A DNA stretch of 6,487 nucleotides. Origin: Planctomycetota bacterium. GTDB lineage: Bacteria; Planctomycetota; UBA8108; UBA1146; JAJFFE01. Made by a program: the position numbers and the translations under genes. The DNA lies in the NCBI GenBank assembly GCA_020425835.1, contig JAGQRC010000222.1, positions 1-6,487 of the forward strand, in the 5' to 3' direction. Under the pieces are notes generated by a model that saw only the letters and a program-made list of their open reading frames with translations, was not told the DNA's origin and ran no database searches. This document shows, in pieces, positions 1 to 5,100 of this stretch (the stretch's first letter is position 1; every line of letters begins with the position of its first letter).

Positions 1-1
1 C

Positions 2-1414
2 GTCGAGCCCTTCGTCCTCGTCGCCCGCACGATCGACGTCGACAAGAAGACGCTCAAGACCAACCCGCCGATCCTGGAGGTCGAGGGGTACATCGAGTCG
101 CGCCGGGTGACGAGCGACGGCACGCTCTACGTCGTGGTCGACGGCCTGGTGTTCAATATTACGGAGACCACCGAGATTCCCGACGACATCTTCCAGAAGG
201 CGTTGCGGATCGAGGACGACGAGGAGGACCGCCCGGATCGACAGTTCGTCCTCTTCGACCGTTTGATCATCGGCGGTGAGGTCCAGGCCGACTTCGAGTA
301 CAAGGACGACTACGACCTCGACAAGCACGCCAACGAGGACACGTTCATCGTCGATACCAGCGCGACGATCGAGGGACTTTTCCGGATCGCGGGGCGCAGC
401 CACCTCTTCGCTCGCGCGCGAACCGCCAAGCCCTACGTGATCTTCGACGAGGACCGCGACCTCCACCTCGTGGAACGTACCGCCCTCGACGAGCTCTATG
501 CCTACTGGGATCAAGTGTTCGGCCTCCCGCTCGCCCTGCAGGTGGGACGCCAGGACTTCGACGAAGAGCGGGAGTGGATCTACGACGAGAACCTGGATGC
601 GGCGCGGCTCTTCCTCGATCTCGGGCGCCTCGAGGTCGAGTACTCGTGGAGCACATACCTGGCGGACACACCGCGCGCCAAGGGCAACCTCTTCAACCAG
701 ATCCTGATGGCGCGGTGGCGGTACTCGGGCCGCTCGTACTTCGCGGCGTACGTGGTCGATGTCCAGGACCACTCGCGGTTCAAGGTGTCGCCATTCTTCG
801 TCGGCTTCCGTGTCTACGGTCGCTCGAAGGAGATGCGGTACTGGATCGACTACGCCTACCTCGACGGAGTCTCGGGCACGACGAAGCTCGAGGGACACGG
901 TCTCGACCTCGGGTTCGCCTACCAGTGGCGAAAGCTCCCCCTGCAGCCGTACGCCTTCGTCGGCTACGCGATGGGGACCGGAGACGGCAAGGCGAGCGGC
1001 CGGACCGACCGCGCGTTCCGCCAGACCGGTTATCACGACAACAACGACAAGACCTTCGGCGTCGCTTCCTACCGCTACTACGGCGAGCTGCTCCGACCCG
1101 AGCTCTCCAACCTCGAGATCGGCACGGTGGGCGTCGGAGTCCGCCCACACGACTCGACTTCCGTCGACGTGATCTTCCACTGGTACAATCAGCGACACCG
1201 ATCCAGCACCCTCCGGGACTCGAGCCTCCGGGCGTCGCCCTCCGGGCTCGACACCGACATCGGCAACGAGATCGACGTGGTCGTCGGCGTCGATGACCTC
1301 TGGGGGCGCGTCGATATCGAACTCGACTTCGGCTACTTCACTCCGGGAGACGCGTTCCTGACGGACGACCACCCCGCACTGTGGACGGCAGTGCAACTCG
1401 AATGGACTTTCTGA
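2..1414 (+). CDS. Alginate-export-type (AlgE-like) outer-membrane beta-barrel protein, 5' partial
   Basis: The frame is open to the left edge. The GTG at 107 is only the first start-like codon inside the window, and the 35 codons before it read as continuous protein, so the true start and signal peptide lie upstream. 470 residues are visible. Residues 1-86 form a separate beta-rich domain; the part reading EVEGYIESRRVTSDGTLYVV, then T-E-I, resembles small DUF5666-like folds. From about residue 87 (RLIIGGEVQADFEY) the chain is rich in alternating amphipathic strands. It carries the alginate-export family hallmarks: LQVGRQDFDEEREWIYDENL near 180-199, then GYAMGTGD, FRQTGYHDN, YRYYGELLRPELSNLEIGT and ELDFGYFTPGDAF. 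It ends in L-E-W-T-F, the aromatic last residue expected of BAM-assembled barrels. Known members of this family pass polysaccharides or small organic substrates through the outer membrane; the substrate here cannot be read. The stop overlaps the start of the lipoprotein gene, so the two are probably co-expressed. Family is confident, substrate is not. Confidence 0.9.
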   Translation, partial: VEPFVLVARTIDVDKKTLKTNPPILEVEGYIESRRVTSDGTLYVVVDGLVFNITETTEIPDDIFQKALRIEDDEEDRPDRQFVLFDRLIIGGEVQADFEYKDDYDLDKHANEDTFIVDTSATIEGLFRIAGRSHLFARARTAKPYVIFDEDRDLHLVERTALDELYAYWDQVFGLPLALQVGRQDFDEEREWIYDENLDAARLFLDLGRLEVEYSWSTYLADTPRAKGNLFNQILMARWRYSGRSYFAAYVVDVQDHSRFKVSPFFVGFRVYGRSKEMRYWIDYAYLDGVSGTTKLEGHGLDLGFAYQWRKLPLQPYAFVGYAMGTGDGKASGRTDRAFRQTGYHDNNDKTFGVASYRYYGELLRPELSNLEIGTVGVGVRPHDSTSVDVIFHWYNQRHRSSTLRDSSLRASPSGLDTDIGNEIDVVVGVDDLWGRVDIELDFGYFTPGDAFLTDDHPALWTAVQLEWTF

Positions 1415-1416
1415 TG
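1412..1416 (+). promoter_or_regulatory. TGATG stop/start overlap (translational coupling)
   Basis: The TGA stop of the barrel gene (1412-1414) shares its A with an ATG (1414-1416) that opens the lipoprotein frame. No strong Shine-Dalgarno stands before this ATG, so re-initiation by ribosomes ending the barrel gene is the likely way it is translated. In-frame alternatives are ATG at 1402 and GTG at 1381. The 1414 start gives the most compact signal peptide (basic R-x-x-x-R-x-R followed directly by the hydrophobic core). Confidence 0.65.
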
Positions 1417-4203
1417 CGCCTCGGTCGAAATCGTTGGTGGGTCGTTGCGCTCGCCGGCTTCCTGATGGCGGTGACCGCGTGCAACCGGTTCGACCCCGCT
1501 CGACCGGTGGTGTTCGTCCCCCCGCCGACGACGATCGGGGGGGGCGGCGTCGGCGTCTCCTCCCAGATCGAGATCGAGTACCCGCTCTTCAAGGGACTCA
1601 CCGAAGTGGTCGCGGGGAGCACCGTGGTCCATCTCCGCTGGCCGGATGCGAGCGACAACAACGACGCACCCGCCGACCTCCGGTACCGCGTGTATGCGTC
1701 GCTGACCCTGGGCGACCAGGACTTCACGACCCCGACGCTCGAGACCGCGGGCGGCGTGACCACCGCGACGATCACCGGGCTCACCGACGGAGCGCCGATC
1801 TACGTCGTGGTGCGGGCCGTCGACCTCGATGACAACGAGGATCCCAACACGGTGGAGTGGCTCGCGCTCCCCAATCCCGTCCGCTATCTCGGCGGCCCGG
1901 GCGCGAGTGCGAGCGGGGATGGCCTCTCGCCATCCTCGGCGTTCGCGTCGATGCCACAGGCGTTCATCGCGCTGTTCGGACAGGACGTCAACCTCTACGT
2001 CGCCGCGGGAGGGTACCCGAGCAACGTCTCACTCTCCGACGGTCAATCCCTCTACGGTGGCTTCTCGGGGAACTTCTCGTTCGCGGACCGTGATCCGAGC
2101 GTCCACGTCACCGAGTTCTCCTTCACGAGCCCGATCCCCCACGACCTCGTCTCGCTCGAGTCGGGAACGCTGCCGATCGTGTTCGATGGTTGTGTCGTCT
2201 CCGGAAACCTCGAGAGCGAGACGGGCGTCAAGATCGACGAGGTCCCCTTCTCCGTGGCCAACTGCGAGATCCGCGACACGACGATCCACGGCGTCGAGAT
2301 CCTCTCCGACGTCGTGTTCGGCGACTCCCTGATGGGCACGATTCGAGGCTGTTCGATCGTGCGCTGCCTGGGTGAGGGCATCGTGATCAACGCTCTCGGA
2401 GATCTGGTGATCGACGACAACCAGATCGTCGACAACGGAAACGAGGGCGTGGAGAGCCAGTGGCTCTACGGGATCTCGGACGAGACCACACGCATCGTGA
2501 TCACGCGCAACGTCATCTCCCGGAATGGGGACGAGGGTGTCGACCTCGACTTCGCGGAGGTCACCGAAATCGCGCCGACGCTCCCGAGCCAGGGTGCCCG
2601 GATCCGTGCCGTGCTCCGGTCCAACGAGATCCGGGACAACGTCCTGTCGGGAATCCAGATCGACCTCGACTTCGAGAACAGCGACGGCGTCGACTTCGAG
2701 GCGCGCCTCGAGGACAACCAGGTGAGCGGGAACCACGGCGGCGGTCTCCTGCTCGACGGCGATGCCCGCGGCGCGTTCCGGCTCGCGCGCAACGTCATCT
2801 CTTGCAACCGGGGCGCGGGAATCACGATCAGCGGAACTCCCGACGGCCCGTGGTGCCGACTCCTCCACTGCCGGATCCTCGGCAACCAGGGCGCAGGCAT
2901 CGACGTCACCGATCACGTCGGCATCGAGGCTCGCTACAGCCTCTTCGCGCGGAATCTCGGAGGCGCCCTCCGGGGGACGCGCGCGTGGATCGATGTGCGC
3001 AACAGCGTGCTCCTCGGCAACGCCGTCGCCTCCGACACCGATGCGATCCGCTACTCGTCGATCTTCGCGGAGCCGGTTCCGTCCGGCGCCGACGTCGGGA
3101 TGGTCTTCGCCGATCCGCTGCTCGAGAACACGCCGCTCCTCGCGGAGCCGATCGTGAGCGCCGCCAGCGCTTCGGAAGCGATCATCGTCCAAGTGGCCGC
3201 CTTCGCGAGCGGCGACACCATCGAGATCGACGACGACGGGATCGCGAGAACGGTGACCGCGGTCCTCGGCGATCGGATCGAGTTCGCCCCCGCGTTCGGC
3301 CGCCCGACCGAGCCGGGGGACATCGTTCTCCGATTCGCTGGGAACGACGTCGTCGAGCGGGAAGGACTCAGTGCGTCGAGTCCGGCGATCGACGCCGGGG
3401 ATCCACTCGAGACCGATCGGGACGGTACGGTCGCGGATCTCGGGCCGATCGGGGGCGACACGCCGGGCAACGTCGGAATCGAGACCGGGCTCGCCGTCGA
3501 GACCCCCCCGACCGACATGGTCGGTGCCGCACCGTTGCCGAGCCTCCTCCTGACCAGCCCGAACTGGGCACTGCGAATGCGTCGGAACGTCACCGTGGAG
3601 ATCGCCAACAACGTGTCGCTGACCCTTGCAGGCGCCCCGACCCCACTCGTCCCGGTCGCCGACCCGAACCCCGAGGTCTTCGCGTTCACCACGCCGACCG
3701 CGGGACTCCCGGACGAGGTCTACCTCGTGGAGCTCGAGCCGGTGACACTCGTCGATCTCGACGCTCCCGAACGCCAGCCCGACCATGTCGAGCTCCGCTA
3801 CCGGGTCGCCGCCCTCGACACCGATGCCGATCCCGTCGGATCCGATGCGAACGGCACCGCGGCCACGGCGCAAGTCGTCGCACTTCCGGTGTCGATCTCC
3901 GGCACGGTGCAGAGCGCGACGGATCGCGACTACTACCGGGTCACGCTGAGCGGGGGCGATCGACTGCGTACGGAGCTGATCTCCGGACGTCGAGAGCTTC
4001 CGCTGATCGGACGACTGTCGATCACCACCAGCGACGGTCTCTCGGTGCTGGCCACGGCCTCGGCCGCCCCACCGACGACACTCGATCCACTCCTCGACCT
4101 GTTCATCGCTCCGAACGACGGGGACTACCTGGTGCGCGTCGAGAGCGCCATCGGCGTTGGGTCGACGGCGGATGCGTACGAGCTGCAGCTGTCGGTCGAG
4201 TGA
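1414..4203 (+). CDS. Large outer-membrane lipoprotein: FnIII-like, DUF1565/right-handed beta-helix and PPC-type domains
   Basis: 929 residues from the ATG at 1414. A lipoprotein signal peptide (MRLGRNRWWVVALAGFLM) ends in the lipobox V-T-A-C with Cys23. Asn, not Asp, follows it, which by E. coli rules favours the outer membrane. A Pro/Gly linker (about 36-50) leads to a fibronectin-III-like domain (about 53-151, with VHLRW, YRVYAS and YVVVRAVD strands). Residues 155-240 look like a DUF1565 entry (GDGLSPSSAFAS, VNLYVAAGGYPSNV, SLYGGFSGNFSFADRDP). Residues 240-575 are a right-handed beta-helix of about ten coils, most repeating N-x-[IV]-x-x-N-x-x-x-G (for example RNVISRNGDEG and RNVISCNRGAG). 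The helix terminus is FADPLLENTP ... SPAIDAGDP ... DGTVADLGPIGG, interrupted by an inserted beta module. An Ig-like stretch follows (about 680-800), then a PPC-like domain (about 809-928: DYYRVTLSGGDRL, DGDYLVRVES, YELQLSVE). Beta-helix proteins of this style are often carbohydrate-active or surface-binding, but no epimerase or lyase catalytic motif is evident. It overlaps the barrel gene, so a partner role at the outer membrane is inferred. Confidence 0.88.
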   Translation: MRLGRNRWWVVALAGFLMAVTACNRFDPARPVVFVPPPTTIGGGGVGVSSQIEIEYPLFKGLTEVVAGSTVVHLRWPDASDNNDAPADLRYRVYASLTLGDQDFTTPTLETAGGVTTATITGLTDGAPIYVVVRAVDLDDNEDPNTVEWLALPNPVRYLGGPGASASGDGLSPSSAFASMPQAFIALFGQDVNLYVAAGGYPSNVSLSDGQSLYGGFSGNFSFADRDPSVHVTEFSFTSPIPHDLVSLESGTLPIVFDGCVVSGNLESETGVKIDEVPFSVANCEIRDTTIHGVEILSDVVFGDSLMGTIRGCSIVRCLGEGIVINALGDLVIDDNQIVDNGNEGVESQWLYGISDETTRIVITRNVISRNGDEGVDLDFAEVTEIAPTLPSQGARIRAVLRSNEIRDNVLSGIQIDLDFENSDGVDFEARLEDNQVSGNHGGGLLLDGDARGAFRLARNVISCNRGAGITISGTPDGPWCRLLHCRILGNQGAGIDVTDHVGIEARYSLFARNLGGALRGTRAWIDVRNSVLLGNAVASDTDAIRYSSIFAEPVPSGADVGMVFADPLLENTPLLAEPIVSAASASEAIIVQVAAFASGDTIEIDDDGIARTVTAVLGDRIEFAPAFGRPTEPGDIVLRFAGNDVVEREGLSASSPAIDAGDPLETDRDGTVADLGPIGGDTPGNVGIETGLAVETPPTDMVGAAPLPSLLLTSPNWALRMRRNVTVEIANNVSLTLAGAPTPLVPVADPNPEVFAFTTPTAGLPDEVYLVELEPVTLVDLDAPERQPDHVELRYRVAALDTDADPVGSDANGTAATAQVVALPVSISGTVQSATDRDYYRVTLSGGDRLRTELISGRRELPLIGRLSITTSDGLSVLATASAAPPTTLDPLLDLFIAPNDGDYLVRVESAIGVGSTADAYELQLSVE
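1518..1544 (+). repeat. C6 ... G8 homopolymer pair in the lipoprotein linker
   Basis: Six C (1518-1523) and eight G (1537-1544) are separated by 13 bases. They encode the Pro-Pro-Pro and Gly-Gly-Gly-Gly parts of the linker after the lipid anchor. The two runs can pair into a G:C stem of at least six base pairs. The reading frame is intact across the G8 tract as given. Confidence 0.7.
2504..2801 (+). repeat. In-frame short direct repeats within the beta-helix coding region
   Basis: A 16-base direct repeat (CGCGCAACGTCATCTC) lies at 2504-2519 and 2786-2801, both encoding R-N-V-I-S at the turn of a coil. A 15-base repeat (TCGACCTCGACTTCG) lies at 2540-2554 and 2660-2674, both encoding D-L-D-F. 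Offsets of 282 and 120 bases are multiples of three. They mark coil-level duplication inside the gene, not a mobile or regulatory element. Confidence 0.6.
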
Positions 4204-4232
4204 GATCGGCGGTGGACGGAGCACCCGTTTCC

Positions 4233-4260
4233 GGTGTACCCGGAATGGACCCGGGTCACC
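4233..4260. terminator. Possible stem-loop terminator between convergent genes
   Basis: GGTGTACCCG (4233-4242) pairs with CGGGTCACC (4252-4260): nine base pairs with one bulged T and a nine-base loop. It sits 30 bases after the lipoprotein stop and about 70 bases from the stop of the convergent minus-strand gene, where a bidirectional terminator would be useful. An overlapping alternative hairpin, TTCCGG-TGTAC-CCGGAA, uses part of the same arm. There is no U-tract on either side, so intrinsic termination is only a possibility. Confidence 0.3.
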
Positions 4261-4331
4261 CCGACCCCAACAGCGAATCCAGGCGCAGCACCGATCTCTC
4301 GTAGACCCGTCGGCGACACGCGTGCTTCGGC

Positions 4332-4802
4332 TCACTTCAGCGGAACGAAGATCTCCGTGCGCAGCTTCTCGGGTGGAGTGTCCATCGGGCTGTTCAGATA
4401 GATCTCGAACGATGGTCGATCGTCGACCTCTCGCTCGGACTGCTCCGCCCACTCGCAGTAGAGATAGTCGTAAGCCGTCTCGAGATCCTCGTAGGGACCC
4501 TCGAAGATCGTCGTGGCGTAGTCACCGCCCGCAATCTCCGCGATCTCGACGCCGGCCGCCGGATCCGCGGTGACTTCGGGACCGACCTCGACGCAGGCGT
4601 CCGACCGGAGCCGTTCCGCGGGCACATCCCGAGGGTTGTCGTGGAAGACGCCGAGACATCGCGTCTCCGGGCCGAACAACCCGCGCGCGCCGGCCCACCC
4701 GAACATCTTTTGGAACACGGGCCCGGCCTCCGGATACGGCCCGATGTGGCGCATTCCGGCGACCCGAATCGGCTCGACCCTCTGGATCGTGACGTTCAGC
4801 AC
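4332..4802 (-). CDS. Stand-alone GyrI-like small-molecule-binding domain protein
   Basis: 156 residues from a GTG start at 4802; stop TGA at 4334-4332. The whole protein fits one GyrI-like (SbmC / AraC-effector-binding) domain, which is usually about 150-160 residues. The first half opens with I-Q-R-V-E-P-I-R-V-A-G-M-R-H-I-G-P-Y (6-23), the usual first strand and 'GPY' turn, followed by a helix with FQKMFGWAGARG. The second half repeats the layout with F-E-G-P-Y-E-D-L (100-107), a long helix through C-E-W, and the closing signature RPSFEIYLNSP ... TPPEKLRTEIFVPLK. Glu133 in P-S-F-E-I-Y is the likely pocket acid by family analogy. There is no helix-turn-helix, so it is not an AraC- or MerR-type regulator. 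Known relatives bind hydrophobic or cationic small molecules, inhibit gyrase, or hydrolyse reactive cyclopropane compounds; I cannot choose among these. The ATG at residue 17 is too late because it would remove the first strand. The frame is open further upstream to 5525, but that part is not protein-like and overlaps the divergent gene. Confidence 0.87.
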   Translation of the reverse strand: MLNVTIQRVEPIRVAGMRHIGPYPEAGPVFQKMFGWAGARGLFGPETRCLGVFHDNPRDVPAERLRSDACVEVGPEVTADPAAGVEIAEIAGGDYATTIFEGPYEDLETAYDYLYCEWAEQSEREVDDRPSFEIYLNSPMDTPPEKLRTEIFVPLK

Positions 4803-4807
4803 GGGGA

Positions 4808-4817
4808 CCTTCTTCCT
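4808..4817 (-). promoter_or_regulatory. Ribosome binding site that fixes the GTG start of the GyrI-like gene
   Basis: On the minus strand AGGAAGAAGG is followed by a five-base spacer (TCCCC) and GTG. Purine-rich AAGG at this distance, together with the position of the first family-like strand, supports GTG at 4802 as the start. Confidence 0.6.
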
Positions 4818-5037
4818 GTTGTTCTCCGACGCCGTCGACGCACCATGGAAATGGGGCCGCCACCGAGGCGGCGCATTGGTGGATCCGTCGAGTTTCGGCG
4901 GGCGTGCTGGCCGACGGGAACTCGGGCTCTCGGCCGAATTGGGGACGGGCTCCATCGAGGGGTTGGACGGGCCCGACTCTGTCCGTCGCTCCAGCCGAGC
5001 GCAAGCCCCGCCAGTCGATTCCATCCTCGGACGGAGG

Positions 5038-5065
5038 TGGACCCGGACGCGCCCCACGGTACTCT
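5038..5065 (+). promoter_or_regulatory. Weak candidate promoter for the secreted dockerin protein
   Basis: TGGACC (5038-5043) and TACTCT (5060-5065) with a 16-base spacer have partial matches to the sigma-70 -35 and -10 boxes (four and three of six). A transcript starting near 5072 would have a leader of about 29 bases holding the AGGAGG. The match is poor and the consensus in this organism is unknown. Confidence 0.2.
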
Positions 5066-5090
5066 GACGGTTCCTTCCGTTCATCCGTCT

Positions 5091-5096
5091 AGGAGG
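5091..5096 (+). promoter_or_regulatory. Perfect Shine-Dalgarno AGGAGG
   Basis: AGGAGG is followed by ATCC and ATG at 5101. It is the strongest ribosome binding site in the window. It decides the start of the secreted-protein gene and suggests high translation. Confidence 0.85.
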
Positions 5097-5100
5097 ATCC

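Larger units (their letters stand above)
4803..5090. other. Divergent intergenic region
   Basis: This gap separates the minus-strand GyrI-like gene from the plus-strand secreted-protein gene and should hold both promoters. A perfect inverted repeat, GCCGCC-ACCGA-GGCGGC (4856-4872), lies about 50 bases upstream of the GyrI-like start. A second, imperfect one (TCCATCCT ... AGGTGGA, 5020-5041, one bulge) lies near the weak promoter candidate of the secreted-protein gene. I see no protein-like reading frame and no RNA gene. No convincing promoter was found for the minus-strand gene. Confidence 0.6.

Noticed and set aside
574..1296. 240-codon plus-strand frame inside the barrel gene
   Set aside because: Arg/Pro-rich shadow frame. 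The barrel frame carries the conserved family motifs over the same bases.
107..1414. GTG at 107 as the start of the barrel gene
   Set aside because: The frame is open and protein-like to the left edge, and starting here would give an outer-membrane barrel with no signal peptide and a split N-terminal domain.
2134..2145. P-H-D in the lipoprotein as the D-P-H-D catalytic motif of AlgG-type mannuronan epimerases
   Set aside because: Only I-P-H-D is present, and it lies before the first regular coil rather than in the helix groove, with none of the surrounding AlgG-type sequence. It is probably chance.
2460..4304. 614-codon plus-strand frame overlapping the lipoprotein gene
   Set aside because: The product is extremely Arg-rich with no fold-like pattern, typical of an off-frame reading of GC-rich sequence. 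The overlapping frame has lipobox, beta-helix and PPC-like features.
2029..4452. 807-codon open frame on the minus strand opposite the lipoprotein gene
   Set aside because: Its codons lie in register with the sense codons, so it stays open because the sense gene rarely uses TTA, CTA or TCA. The translation is Arg/Asp/Glu-rich and low in complexity, and it also runs into the GyrI-like gene.
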